Source: Branchipolynoe longqiensis
Lineage: Eukaryota > Annelida > Polychaeta > Phyllodocida > Polynoidae
Direction of reading: 5' to 3'
Length of the DNA: 64,000 bases
NCBI GenBank assembly: GCA_030323885.1
Contig: CM059187.1
Coordinates: 127,825,525 to 127,889,524, forward strand
Shown here in pieces: positions 42,004 to 53,104 of the stretch. The translations under genes were made by a program, and so were the position numbers. Below the pieces are notes generated by a model. It worked only from the letters and a program-made list of their open reading frames with translations, made no database searches and was not told the DNA's origin. Positions within the stretch are counted from its first letter, which is position 1. Each line of letters opens with the position of its first letter.

Positions 42004-42057
42004 CCTGATATGACCTTAGGTGTTGCTAGAACGTAAAACAACAACAGCAACAAACAA
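42004..42057 (+). mobile_element. Solo SINE-T 3' module with its own target duplication
   Basis: Only 54 bp: CCTGATATGACCTTAGGTGT to the CAACAACAGCAACAAACAA tail. CGATGTGGATATG (41991-42003) and CGATGTGGACATG (42058-42070) flank it, a 13-bp duplication with one mismatch. This shows insertion as a unit rather than later erosion. Confidence 0.9.
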
Positions 42058-42070
42058 CGATGTGGACATG

Positions 42071-42359
42071 GTTTTGATGAAGCAGGCTAGAGGGGGGAGC
42101 GGTGTGTTTATGGTGGTCGTGTGGAGTTAAGGTGGAGATGATGATATCGGGAGGGTGCTCTGTTCCGGATATGTAACAGGAGCCCGGGCTGTGTGCTGCT
42201 GCGAGGCGGGCGGCTTGCTGATATAGATGGTGAATGTTAATGAGGTGTGATGTTTCACTGGATGGATGGCGGAGGACTCATGTGTGTGAGTGGAGCTCAT
42301 TGCATTCAAGCCAACGAACCATGATTCCCATCATCCTGGCAGTAAAGTTCGGGCCTCTG
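42071..42359. other. Unique interval
   Basis: Nothing recognised. Confidence 0.35.
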
Positions 42360-43430
42360 TGAACCTTACCACTACCTCACCACCAGCTCACCAACACCTC
42401 ACCTCACCACCAGCTCACCACCACCTCACCACCACCACCTTATTACCACATCACTACCATCATGTCATCATGTCATCACCTCATCACCTCCTCACCTCAC
42501 CCCTCATCACCGCATCACCACATCACCGCATCACCGCATCACCGCATCACCGCATCACCGCATCACCGCATCACCGCACCACCTCACCTCCTCATCACCT
42601 CTTCACCTCTTCACTTTTTCACCTGTTCACTTTTCCACCTGTTCACCTGTTCACCTGTTCACCTGTTCACCTGTTCACTTGTTCACCTGTTCACCTGTTC
42701 AATCTCATCACCTCATCACCTCATCACCTCATCACCTCATCACCTCATCACCTCACCCCCTCACCCCCATATCCCATTATCACCCCATTACCCATCACCC
42801 CATCACCCCATCACCCCATCACCCCATCACCCATCACCCCATCACCCATCACCCCATCACCCATCACCCCATCACCCCATCACCCCATCACCCCATCACC
42901 CCATCACCCCATCACCCCACCACCCCACCACCCCACCACCCCACCACCCCACCACCCCACCACCCCACCAACCCACCGGCCCATGACCCCACCGGCTCAC
43001 CACACTCATCACCTCATCACCTCACCACCTCATCACCTCACCACCTCATCACCTCATCACATCATCACCTCATCACCTCAGCACCTCAGCACCTCAGCAC
43101 CTCAGCACCTCAGCACCTCAGTACCCATCCTGTTGCCACATCACCAGCACATTTTTACCACATCACTACCATCTCATCACCTCTTCACCTCATCACCCCA
43201 CCACAACCAGCACCCCCTCACTATCACCACCACTTCACCACCTCATCACAGCCACCTCACCCTCACCACCACGTCACCGCCACCTAATAGCCACAGCCAC
43301 AACCACACCCACACGCACCCCCCAACCAATATCCACACCCACGCCCACGTCCATGCCCACACACCACATCCCACATCCCACACCACACACCCCACACCAC
43401 ACACCCCACATCCAACCCACATCAACATCC
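42360..43430. repeat. TCACC-based array (CTCATCACC, CCCATCACC, GTTCACCTG)
   Basis: Blocks with different consensus follow each other: CCGCATCA (42510), GTTCACCT (42620), CTCATCACC (42710), CCCATCACC (42810), CCCACCAC (42910), CTCAGCAC (43080), ending in CCACACC-type DNA. All + frames stay open (up to 454 aa); not coding. Confidence 0.94.
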
Positions 43431-43981
43431 ACAACACTAAAATCTTCTCCCATATCTGCCTGGTGGTAGCTACTTGCATAGAAACCAAACAGTCAACTAC
43501 AAACAAAAGCAGCAACAACAAAAAAGAACACCAAAAAAAACAACCAACAACAACAACAAAACACAACATAAACAACAACCTACCGCGCCTATTGCGAAAG
43601 TTTGGTGTTCGGTCGATCTCCGATGGATTTTATTATGTGACCCAATCCATCTGACCCAACATGGGCAGGTTCTGGTTAGAAATTGCATTGGCAAAACGGG
43701 GAGGAGCCCTCGTAGATCAAGACAGCCGTAAACAACAATAAAAACAGACACACGATTGACTGACCCAACCCACTCCGACTGCCAGTACAGGTTTAGTTTG
43801 TGGGAGTCAACCGGAAACGGTGGGCCTGGCGATGCGCCTGCAGGATGTGTGTATATTTATGGGTGGGGGGAGGGGGTATAGGGGGGGGGGTGGAGACGCT
43901 CTGGGGATCACAGCGACATCGGTTCCAGTTTTGGGATTATTATTGGTAATGGCTTTGGTCCATTTGAAACCATTCCTCCTC
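43431..43981. other. Unique interval with A-rich (CAA)n block
   Basis: 43497-43575 is AACAACAACAAAA-rich. 43854-43900 is G-rich. Nothing else recognised. Confidence 0.4.
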
Positions 43982-44315
43982 GACACGAGTGAGCTAGAGC
44001 GTCCGTCTCCCATGCTGGTAGATCGTGGGGTCGTGGATTCGAACCCTAGTCGAGTCAAACCAATGACTTTAAAATTAATACTTGTCACTTCCTAGCCAGG
44101 CGCTTGGCATTATTAGGACAGGGCAAGGACTGGTGTGCTCAGTGTCAGGATAATGTGACTGAGTGGGATATCAGATCATGGTGCCAGCGCCCTAGTTTCC
44201 TAGTGGGACAGCACTATAAAGTCGCCATGAGTGCGCACTGTCACAAGTCGGTACCCATCCTGATATGACCTTAGATGTTGCTAGGACGTAAAACAACAAT
44301 AAACAAACAAACACA
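43982..44315 (+). mobile_element. SINE-T, head A (first ~15 bp missing), tail 1
   Basis: GAGTGAGCTAGAGCGTCCGT and B box GATTCGAACCC, full body, module and tail CAACAATAAACAAACAAAC. The outermost GACGGGATGGCCG is lost. Confidence 0.9.
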
Positions 44316-44647
44316 CACACTTATTCTTGGTGTATATTAGTTGATTAAGCAGGGGACATTTTAAACGCGGACAATTCGTCTTTCTCAACATGACTTGTTT
44401 GGAAAATATATTTATTTTTCCGAATAGTTTGAAGGACTAGTCCTCCGAATGTTGTTCAATGTTACAATTATTTAAACTTAAGATTTGATATGCACAGTGC
44501 AAAAGGCAGGATACGCAATATATGTTATTTATTTACAAAGTTGGCTGGGTTTAGCGTAATGGACTACCTATATTTGGGTACAAGTACAGGACCAGTCCGA
44601 TGTCATGACACTGGTGTATCATGATTATATTATTGCATGTATTTATT
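44316..44647. other. Unique AT-rich interval
   Basis: Nothing recognised. Confidence 0.35.
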
Positions 44648-44895
44648 TGTTTCTTTTGTTTGGGTTATACGTCCTAGCAACATCTATGGTCATATCAGGA
44701 TGGGTACCACTTTGTGATGGTGCGCACTGGTGGGGACATTATAGCATTGTTCCACTGGGAAACCAAGTCATGGGCACCATGACCCAATGACTCACTCAGA
44801 TACATTATCTTGACACTGAACCAAACCTTATCCTATTAATGCCAAGTGGCAGGCTAGGAAGTGACAAGTATCAATTTTACAAGTCATTGGTTTTG
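44648..44895 (-). mobile_element. SINE-T, head missing, tail 1-like
   Basis: Reverse TTTGGGTTATACGTCCTAGC to AAGTCATTGGTTTTG. The sense 5' end is truncated just inside the head-body junction. Confidence 0.85.
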
Positions 44896-45372
44896 CATGT
44901 GTGATATTGAGGTGCTTCCAATATTTAGTTGTATAAGACTGGTTGTCGTCTGACATCAGAATGGTTGAGTGAGTGTATGCGCTTAGAACGGTAATACTAA
45001 TATTAAATAAGCTTGATTGATGGGTTGATGAATTGATTAATATGTCAGCAGTAATGACTAAATTCATGGCAAAGTGCTATTGCCTTATTCCATTCGGTGT
45101 CATTTACATTTTAAAATGTGCCCATCACATTCAATTATGTACAGGAAAAGGCACACACTATTCCAGTGCTCTCAAAGGTTTTCTCACAAACCATAAATAC
45201 AGCAATTACAATTAGTGACAGAGAGCCCAGTTGTCCTTAGGAATCATCATGTGTTTTCATGGTTTTACCATTGGTAGATATGTTTCAAATTTTAGAAGAG
45301 GAATCGCCTTTCTACATTGGTGGAGGGGTTTCAAGGGGGATTGGAGGGGTGTGGGGGGGGGGGGTGCAGTGA
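44896..45372. other. Unique AT-rich interval
   Basis: G-run near 45352-45363; otherwise unrecognised. Confidence 0.35.
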
Positions 45373-45387
45373 CTGGAGTAGAGAGAG

Positions 45388-45672
45388 ACCGGGCGCGGTG
45401 ACTGAAATCGCTAGAGCGCAGGCCTCGTATGCGGGAGATCGAGAGTTTGGTTCCCAGCGCTCAGCATGAATAGGATAGCGCAAGGACTGGTTGGTTCAGT
45501 GTCAGGATGATGTGACTGAGTGGGATATTGGGTCATGGTGCTGGTGGCCTGATCTCCCAGTGGGGCAGCCACTTTAGAGTTTCCATGAGTGTGCACTATC
45601 ACAAGTCAGTTCCCGTCCTGATATGACCTTAGATGTTGCCAGGACGTAAAGCTCCAACAGCCAAGATCAAAC
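45388..45672 (+). mobile_element. SINE-T with ~50-bp internal deletion and perfect duplication
   Basis: Head B joins directly to CGCTCAGCATGAATAGGATA, skipping the GTCGAGTCAAACC...TAGCCTGG segment. The 15-bp CTGGAGTAGAGAGAG at 45373-45387 and 45673-45687 is a perfect duplication. Confidence 0.93.
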
Positions 45673-45687
45673 CTGGAGTAGAGAGAG

Positions 45688-46315
45688 TGAACTGAGGTCA
45701 CTTCCTCTCCTTGATTTCGCCACCGCTGCTGAGTCGATCCAGCATTGACCTTTGACCTCAGCCGGCGTCGCCTGTGTCTGCTCTTTACACTCTATCCTCT
45801 AATATAAGCCGTCGCGTTATTGAACCAGGTCGCAGTTTTTAATCATAGCTCACCAGGCCACTTTAGCGTGCCTGCTAACCGTGCACGTGGTCATCGGAGC
45901 GTGACGCAGCCGCCACCCCAACCCCAACCCTCCCCCTACCCACCCAGGCACCACCCACCCACCCTCCCACGTACGGCTTGTGTATTAAAAGTGCCAAAAC
46001 TATACCACCCCGTGCAACTGCCAGTATTTGAAGTAATGTTATCGAGGTGGGGTTTGAGGCCGGGTGGGATCGGTTTAGGCGATGCTCTATTTGAGAAATA
46101 GAATACGGGCAGATTCTAACTCCATCTCTAGTTTGAACATTCATTAAATAACCCTCCTCTCTCCTAACAGTTTCACCCCTACACCAACATACGCGCAACG
46201 TCTAGTCTGACCGGCTCGAGGTTTATATCTTTATGGGGGAGAATATAACAAGAGAGTGTGTGTGCCATTGTTATATTGAGGCGCAGTGCATAATCTGACT
46301 ATATGAAATGGATGC
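45688..46315. promoter_or_regulatory. Unique GC-balanced interval with DR1 site
   Basis: TGACCTTTGACCT at 45746-45758 is a perfect DR1 (reverse orientation), with an extra AGGTCA half-site at 45697-45702. The surroundings are repeat-free and less AT-rich. 45915-45970 is C-rich. No exon. Confidence 0.35.
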
Positions 46316-46630
46316 ATGATCCTGCGACCTCTCCTCTCCGCTCCTCCGCTCCTAACCTCCCCTTGTCCCCTCTCCTCTCCTTTCCCTCTCCTCCCTCCGC
46401 TCTCCCGTTCACCCCTCCTCCTCCACTCTCCCCGCCTCTCCTCTGCTCCCCCTCCTCCTCTCTCCTGCTCTCTCTCCTCCCGCCCCTCCCACCCCATACC
46501 CGCCTCACCCGTCCTCTTCAATCCCATCCCATTCCCTCCTTCCCTCAACTCTGCCCTCCCCTCCCCTCTCCCCTCCCTTCCCCCCTCCCCTCCCCTCTCC
46601 CCTCTCCTCTCTCTTCCCCTCCCCTCCTCC
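46316..46630. repeat. Pyrimidine-rich low-complexity tract
   Basis: CTCCCCTCTCC-type sequence, irregular. False frames on both strands (to 291 aa on +). Confidence 0.88.
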
Positions 46631-47099
46631 CCTACAGCGCGTACTGATAGGACCGATTCAAGCCCTCAATTTACAAGTTTATATTCCACTCATGCCCCCC
46701 TCCACGCCACCCCGCCCTCACTGAATATAGCTGAACTATGGACACAAGCCTGCCTGGCGTGCCCGGATGGAGCAGGTGATGAGGCTCCTGTTATCTGGAG
46801 ATATGATCGGCGAATTCACACGATGTTTGCAGTCAGCAAACAGTCCCAGAATGCACCACAACCCAGCACAACACGGGACTCCTCTAACCCGTCCTCTCCC
46901 CTCCCCTCCCCGACCCCACCCCGCGTCTCCCACTCCCCCGTATCCCACGTCCAGATGGCCGCGACACGCATCGCCGCTCACAGACAACACTCGCCCAATT
47001 ATCGCCCACCACATCCCATAATAATCTCCCCGAGAGATTTCGTCCGAATCTCGTGCCCCGACGAGATCCGGCGACGGCGGTCTATGCAAATGTGTGTGT
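46631..47099. promoter_or_regulatory. Unique interval with clustered motif words
   Basis: TGTTTGC and GCAAACA (46824-46842) form a 7-bp inverted pair with a 5-nt gap (forkhead-like). TTATCT and AGATAT (GATA-like) lie at 46790-46805. ATGCAAAT (octamer) is at 47084-47091. This is a plausible cis-regulatory patch between two low-complexity tracts. Motif reading only. Confidence 0.3.
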
Positions 47100-47205
47100 G
47101 CGTGAAGAAGGGGAAGGGAGAAAAGGGGAGGAGGGAGGGGAGGGGGGGGGGGGAAGGGGGAAGGGACGGGGTGGGTGGAAGGGAGGGGTAGGGGGGAGGA
47201 GAAAA
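47100..47205. repeat. G-rich tract
   Basis: GGGGAGGAGGGAGGGG-type sequence. Confidence 0.85.
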
Positions 47206-47289
47206 CTCACGCGAGACTCCACGTGTTTTTTCAGCGGCATGTGGCAAGCGTTGATGGTAAATACGGGTATGGTTCACTGGGTGGGTATG

Positions 47290-47590
47290 GTGGGCGTGTG
47301 TGTGTGTGTTTGTGTGTGTGTGTGCTCTGTGTGCTCTGTGGGCTCTGTGGGTTCTGTGGGATCGGTGGGCTCTGTGGGCTCTGTGGGCTCTGTGGGCTAT
47401 GTGGCCTCTGTGGGCTCTGTGGGCTCTGTGGGCTCTGTGGGCTCTGTGGGCTCTGTGGGCTCTGTGGGCTCTGTGGGCTCTGTGGGCTATGTGGGCTATG
47501 TGGGCTGTGTGGGCTATGTGGGCTCTGTGGGCTCTGTGTGCTCTGTGTGCTCTGTGGGCTCTGTGGGCTCTGTGGGCTCTGTGGGCGTGC
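47290..47590. repeat. 9-bp minisatellite GGGCTCTGT
   Basis: About 30 units, after a short (GT)n. The 9-bp period keeps all + frames open (false ORFs of 102-215 aa). Confidence 0.97.
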
Positions 47591-47944
47591 AGCTGTGCAG
47601 CTGTGTAGGGTGGGTGTGTACAGGGGAGAGATCTGTGTGTGTGTGTTTAGGGTGAGTGGGATACGAGGGCAGTGCTCCCTACCTCATTGGGTATGTCCTT
47701 GTTTCGTCAGCGACGCTGGACTCCTGGGACGCTGGAAGCGCGGCACTAAAAGTATCCTGTTTATTGTGATGGATGACTTCTGCGTTAGGGTCACGGTCTC
47801 GCGACTTTATGGCGCCATATAAAGGGGCCACGTCCCAATCACCAGTGAGATGTAATTCGGCAGTTTATACATAAATATAGCGGGGCACTTTGTGCTGTGT
47901 TATTCTGATATAAGGGCAAGAATATCCTTCGACAGTGTGGCCAT
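47591..47944. other. Unique interval, TATA-like word
   Basis: GGCGCCATATAAAGGGGCC at 47811-47829 resembles a TATA or CArG element, but nothing transcribed is visible downstream. Confidence 0.3.
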
Positions 47945-47960
47945 ATATATATATATACAT

Positions 47961-48005
<45 letters not shown>
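47945..48005. repeat. (TA)n microsatellite
   Basis: About 60 bp, with a TGTATGTGTG interruption. Confidence 0.9.
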
Positions 48006-48006
<1 letters not shown>

Positions 48007-48008
<2 letters not shown>

Positions 48009-48178
48009 AAACCTCCCTAGCCGACCACCTCCACAGCTATGCCACTCCCCTATATCTACCGCTTAATTTGGGTCCCAACAATACCATTGTAACCATATTC
48101 TAACTCCCTAAACCGACCACCTTTTTAAATGGACCACTTAAAGTCCGTCCCAACGTCGGGCGATTTCGAGAGGTTTTA
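48007..48178. mobile_element. Short MITE with TAAAACCTC ends
   Basis: TAAAACCTCCC at the left and GAGAGGTTTTA at the right are inverted. The interior repeats CCGACCACCT twice (48023, 48113). TA-rich flanks suggest a TA target. About 170 bp. Confidence 0.6.
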
Positions 48179-48180
48179 GT

Positions 48181-48702
48181 GTATATATATATATATGTGT
48201 GTATAAATATATACATAACTATAAGAATGGGAGAAGAGTCATAATCTCTGACCAGACTGAATTATTGATATTCTTGTTATTGATCTGGTAAAATGCAATA
48301 TCTTTGTAAAGATACCCTCCCGCCTAGCGACCTACAAGGAAAGGAGTGCACTGCGGGATAATTTTAGTCCTATTCAAACTACCAGAAATGAGCAGAGAGA
48401 GAAAGAGAGAGAGAAAACACCACCAGCACAACCATCACATGACATGAATGATTACCTTCTGCTATTGTGTCAAATTCACCGGTTAAAAAAGGGCATGGTT
48501 AATTATTCATTGGTAAATGCCCGTATGTAGCATTGAAATGTACTGATGCGTTTGAGACTGGCTGGCCCGCAAACACGATCCTGTTTACCGATAGTAGTTT
48601 TGCACACACACAAAAGGGGGAAAAAGCCGCCTCCTCATCACTGAATTGCAATGTGATGACTGGGTGTGACGGACTGGAACCGAGGTGTCAATTGTTCCCG
48701 TT
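48181..48702. other. Unique interval
   Basis: Nothing recognised; GA-rich near 48388-48416. Confidence 0.35.
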
Positions 48703-48715
48703 CTAAGCGCTTGTA

Positions 48716-49051
48716 GACCGGACGCGGTGGCCTGATCGGTAAAACGCGGGCTTCACGTGCGGAAGGCCGGGAATTTGGTTCCTGATCGAGTCAAACCAAT
48801 GACTTATCAAATTGGTACTTATCGCTTCCTAGCCTGGCGCTCGGCATTAATAGGATATGGCAAGGACTTCTTACCTCAGTTTCCGGATAATGGGACTGGC
48901 TAGGATATCGGATCATGGTGCTGGTGGCCTCATTTCCCAGTGGGGCAGCACTATGAAGTTGTCATGAGTGCGCACTGTCACAAGTCGGTACCTGTCCTGC
49001 TATGACTTTAGATGTTGCCAGGATATAAAACTCCAGCAACCACCCAACCAA
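48716..49051 (+). mobile_element. SINE-T, full length, head B, tail 2
   Basis: CTAAGCGCTTGT (48703-48714) and CTAAGCGCGTGT (49052-49063) form a 12-bp duplication with one mismatch. Tail CTCCAGCAACCACCCAACCA. Confidence 0.93.
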
Positions 49052-49063
49052 CTAAGCGCGTGT

Positions 49064-49770
49064 GCATTATGAATTAACCCACATGGACTCTGGCTGTCTT
49101 ATCTTACTGCAATCGTCAGACGCTAAATAATGTACACTCTAGATATGCTTTCTAATTGTAGTTTCAGCAATGGGGGTTCGGTTTCCCTCCGCCATCCCGC
49201 CCCTCTAGGACTTGCAAGACAGTTTAGAATGTCGAGGGAACATTTATACCAGACACAAAGGAATCGTTGCTTAAAATCAATTATAGAATGGACTATATTA
49301 AATTATGGCTGTCAAGGTTCCTTGTGCCAGTGTTACTCTGTTATTGATTGTGTTCCCATATGTCATTATTAGTGCATTATATTCGGTCACTTCGGAAAGT
49401 GACTAGGGGATTGGGCTAATTTTACGCGCATGCCATGTTCTAGTCTCTTCTCTCTCCTTTACCTTCTCTCTGTGCCTACTCTCCATGTTATCTCCCCCCA
49501 CACTACCCCCACTCCCCACGCCCCCACACTCCCGCCACACTCCCCCCCTCCCACCACACTCACTCACACTCCCTCCACACTCCCCCCCCCACACTCCCCC
49601 CACACTCCTACTCTCCCTCGTTCACCCCATCCAACGAATGATGTGAATATAAATTCGTGCATTAATTATATCAAGGACGCGTTGGTTTTTTTCTTTTCTT
49701 TGCTCATTGGAATCGTTGCATTTTGGTGCCGCGGCCCATAGCAATATAAACTGACAGATGTGTGAAAGAA
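49064..49770. other. Unique interval with C-rich block
   Basis: 49490-49625 is CCCCACACTCC-type. An 80-codon frame at 49130-49372 has no recognised domain. Confidence 0.35.
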
Positions 49771-50076
49771 TTGTGCCTTTGACGATACAAGCATGGAGTT
49801 TGGCACACTGTTCCTGCTAGAGCATGCCCTAAGGAAGATTTATTTCTCTTAGCGATATCACCATCGCATATTTGTCCCATGACCATAATGGCGGCTATTA
49901 TGTCCATGAGACAAATCTGCAATGGCTCTTAGCTATAGGACCATCGCAGATTTGTCCCATGGACATAATGGCCGCCATTATGGTCAAGGGACAAATGTTT
50001 CCTATAGCTAAGAATCTACCTCATGGCATACCTTAACAATGTACCAAAGCTCATGCTTGTCTCGTCAAAGGCACAA
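49771..50076. mobile_element. 306-bp palindromic element made of nested palindromes
   Basis: Outer arms: TTGTGCCTTTGACGA (49771) against TCGTCAAAGGCACAA (50062-50076), continuing inward with AAGCATG, GGCAT and TCTTAGC...TAGCTAAGA blocks. Inside sit two related shorter palindromes (about 49855-49925 and 49941-50010), each with ATTTGTCCCATG mirrored around an ATAATGGCGGC-type centre. No coding and no clear target duplication. Confidence 0.85.
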
Positions 50077-50646
50077 CTCCATCAAATATAGCGCATATCT
50101 GCCGGGCTAATAATAGCGCTTGTACCTAAATATCCCCAGGTCTGTAGTGGCGGTTGTTGTGCCTTTATTTTTTATTGATATATATCTCTTTTTTTAAACA
50201 CTCAACGAAATTAAATCTAAATTTGGTTTTTGATGTTTATCAGTGGGTGTGAGTCATATATTTACACACTCTTGCCGTAGTCACGTGGTCCACTACGTGA
50301 GCTGGTTACTACGCATACGCATGCGCATGTCTGCATCACCGCTACCACCAGCCACCATATATAGATATTGCTTCAGCCCATGTGCAGTTCTGTTCCACTC
50401 TACATCAACGTAGGTTGTAATAAAGTGCACAGCCTCTGTTGCATACACAATGGATTAATTTAACCTGCATATGAAAGCATCATTCTTTTTCCAAAACCAA
50501 ACCACTTGCGTAGATTTTATCCTAAATATCCAACTTAAATACTAATGCATTATTTAAACATTTGTTTCTGCATAGACAGATATATATCCGGATATATATC
50601 CGGATATCAAAAGCCAAGTTAGTATAACCTGTTACTGTATCCTATG
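50077..50646. other. Unique AT-rich interval
   Basis: GATATATATCCGGATATATATCCGGATATC at 50580-50609 is a short palindromic repeat (described, not coding). Otherwise unrecognised. Confidence 0.35.
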
Positions 50647-50830
50647 GGATCAGAACTTTGACGCCATTGACAACATAAAATTTCGATATTTTCACTTGGA
50701 ATTATCGCCAGAGTTAGGCATTCAAAATAAGTCACTTCAGACTAAAGTAAAGCAAGTTATAATGATAAATATAATGTATTTATCTCAGAAAATGGCAGTA
50801 TCTCAAAAGTAGCGAGCTCTGCAACTTTAA
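50647..50830 (-). mobile_element. MITE family U1, partial copy
   Basis: In reverse complement it starts AAAGTTGCAGAGCTC and includes TTTTCTGAGATAAATACATT and TTTACTTTAGTCTGAAGTGA. The far end is not found. Confidence 0.6.
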
Positions 50831-51014
50831 ATTGCAAATAGGTATTAACATAAAATGGGTGTTGTATCTTCGGACTTTCTTCCATCTGTCTCAATCTACT
50901 GGGTCTGCCAAATGTGCTGGCTTCAATGTCCCCTTTGGGTATGCTACTCACACGGACAATGGTTCTAGATTTACTCGCATTACCCTTCTACAGTAAGGAC
51001 ACTTCTAAGAAATA

Positions 51015-51347
51015 CACCTGGACACGGTTACCTAATAGGTAGAGTGCAGACCTATCGTGTGGAAGGTTGGGAGTTCGAATCCCGGCCGATTCAAACTAAT
51101 GACTTACAAAATTTATAATTGTCCCTACCTAGGCTGACACTCAGCATTGTTAGGATAAGGAAAGGGCGAGGTAGCTCAGTAACAGGATAATGTGACTGAG
51201 TGAGATATCGGGTCATGGTACTGGCAGCCTGATCTCCCATTGGGGCAGGATTATAACGTTGCCACTATTGCGAGCTGTCACAAGTTGGTGCCCGTCCTGA
51301 TATGACCGTAGATGTTGTTAGAACATAACACGCCAACAAACAAACAA
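51015..51347 (+). mobile_element. SINE-T, full length, head B, tail 1-like
   Basis: Head ACCTAATAGGTAGAGTGCAG, B box GAGTTCGAATCCC. Possible 8-bp TAAGAAAT flanks (51006-51013, 51353-51360). Tail CGCCAACAAACAAACAAAG. Confidence 0.9.
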
Positions 51348-51360
51348 AGATATAAGAAAT

Positions 51361-51661
51361 CTAGGTTCCTCACTGCGTCAACCATCGCACTCTACACCTC
51401 GCCTCCACCACCAGAGGGCAGGAGTCAGATAGCCGCCTTGCGTCACGCCTTGTCACCCATTGATCACCTATTGACCAGTTATCGATTGATTATTGATACG
51501 GCGCCAAGCAGAACAACCCGCTAGGTGTCGCAACGGTTGGTAGGGCCGCTTAAGTCGCGGGCAACAAGGTGTGCGAGCCGGATGTTGCATCAATGATTCA
51601 TACTACACTGAGATTCTGTAAACAATGAGCTAATGAGACTGAACGGCGCAAATGAACTCTG
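51361..51661. other. Unique GC-balanced interval with CTCF-like motif
   Basis: Repeat-free and CpG-containing. No exon recognised. Confidence 0.4.
51408..51421 (+). promoter_or_regulatory. CTCF-like motif (strong)
   Basis: CCACCAGAGGGCAG fits CCASYAGRKGGCRS at all positions. Motif match only. Confidence 0.4.
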
Positions 51662-51674
51662 ACCGGGATGGCTG

Positions 51675-51992
51675 GTTGGTTGTTGGAGTTTTATGTCCTG
51701 GAAAGATCTAAGGTCATATACGGATAGGTACCGACTTGTGACGGGGCACACTCATGCTGGTGCCCCACTGGGAAATCAGGCCGCCAGCACCATGACCCAA
51801 TATCCCACTCAGTCACATTATCCTAATATTGAGTAAACCAGTCTTTGCCCTATCCTATTAATGCCAAGCGCCAGGCTAGGAAGCGACAAGTATCAATTTA
51901 ATAGGTCATTGGTATGATTCAACTGCGAACCGAACTCCCGACCTTCCGCACACGAGGCCCGCGCTCTACCGATTCGGCCACCGCGCCCGGTA
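51675..51992 (-). mobile_element. SINE-T, full length, head B, tail 2, perfect duplication
   Basis: ACCGGGATGGCTG at 51662-51674 and 51993-52005 is a perfect 13-bp duplication. A ~16-bp gap in the ATGGCGACTTTATAG block. One of the best preserved head B sequences. Confidence 0.95.
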
Positions 51993-52121
51993 ACCGGGAT
52001 GGCTGATGCTGAGGCGGCCGGAGAGGGGGGGGGGGGGGGGGGCAGACAAGAGTTTAAGGGGAAGGGGTGGTGTGTTGGGCTCCCGGTGTTAGATAGGCTG
52101 CCATCTTTGTCCATGATATAT

Positions 52122-52446
52122 TAAAGTTGCATAGTCCGAGTCTGAGTTTCTGCCCTTTTCTGAGATAAATACATTATGCTGCCGTCCTGATATGACCTTA
52201 GATGTTGCTAGGACGTAAGACAACAAACAAACAAAACATAACGTTATTTTGAAGTAACTTTGAATTGAAATGGCTAACTTTGGAGGTATTTGACGTTAAA
52301 ACATGCCAAATTAATTTTGGCAAGCATGCCAAAACTCTGACACCATATACTTCAATACTAACAGGTTCTATTAAATTGACTTATTACGACCTTCTATGCA
52401 TAAATAAATTCTTAATAAGTTCACCAGTATCTAAGTTGACTTACAC
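52122..52446 (+). mobile_element. MITE family U1, copy interrupted by a solo module
   Basis: AAAGTTGCATAGTCCGAG start, TTTCTGAGATAAATACATTA, then the 53-bp insertion, then TTGAAGTAACTTTGAATTGA and AAATTAATTTTGGCAAGC. The right terminus is replaced by the SINE fragment at 52447. Confidence 0.7.
52184..52236 (+). mobile_element. Solo SINE-T 3' module inside a MITE
   Basis: Starts exactly at the stem GTCCTGATATGACC and ends with AGGAC then GTAAGACAACAAACAAACAAA. The host U1 sequence is continuous on both sides when compared with 7255-7589. Confidence 0.88.
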
Positions 52447-52648
52447 AATGACTGTGACTTACAAAATGAATACTTGTCACCAGCTATCTTGACGCTCGTC
52501 ATTAGTAGGATAGGAAAAGGACTGGTTTGCTCAGTATTAGGATAATGTAACTCAGTGGGAAATCGGGTAATGGTGCCTGCAGCCTAATATCCCACTGGGG
52601 AAGCACTATGAAGTCGCCATGAGTGCGCACTCTCACAAGTCACCTGCA
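52447..52648 (+). mobile_element. SINE-T body without head or tail
   Basis: ATGACTGTGACTTACAAAAT to GTGCGCACTCTCACAAGTCA. Both ends are missing. Confidence 0.75.
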
Positions 52649-53104
52649 TCTAGAGTTGTCCTTTGAAGACAAGTGATACTGTATTCATTTCAGGGTAAAT
52701 CCGTTGATTCTTCGCACATAATACATTCTATATCACAATTGTGAATATAAGTATTAATCCCGGCGTCTACGTGAAAACGATGCTCTAGCCAGGCGTAAGT
52801 ATGTAATCAACATCAAGTAATTATTTACCTATTTTGGCATTGGCTATTTCGTAATTTTAATGAGTTTAATTTTTTGTCATCACGTAACTGGAAAACATCA
52901 TGGTCCATTCGTTTTAACCCACAGAAAAACGGCATCACCAACACGCGATTAAAGAGCATATTTGTATACCAATCTGTTTAGTGTTGCTTTAATAATTCAC
53001 AGATTATGTGCTTAGTAGCGTCACCACTTTAAGTGCCGAGAGCTCAAATTTAAAAAAGAAACTGCCTGGAAATAGCAAATCCCTTGCGCATATCCGCTGT
53101 TTCT
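52649..53104. other. Unique AT-rich interval
   Basis: Nothing recognised. Confidence 0.35.

Noticed and set aside
42290..43654. 454-aa + frame rich in H, T, S and P
   Set aside because: It is the TCACC array plus flanking sequence; several frames are open at once.
47811..47829. TATA-box promoter
   Set aside because: A single TATA-like word with no downstream coding or RNA feature; listed only as a word in that interval.
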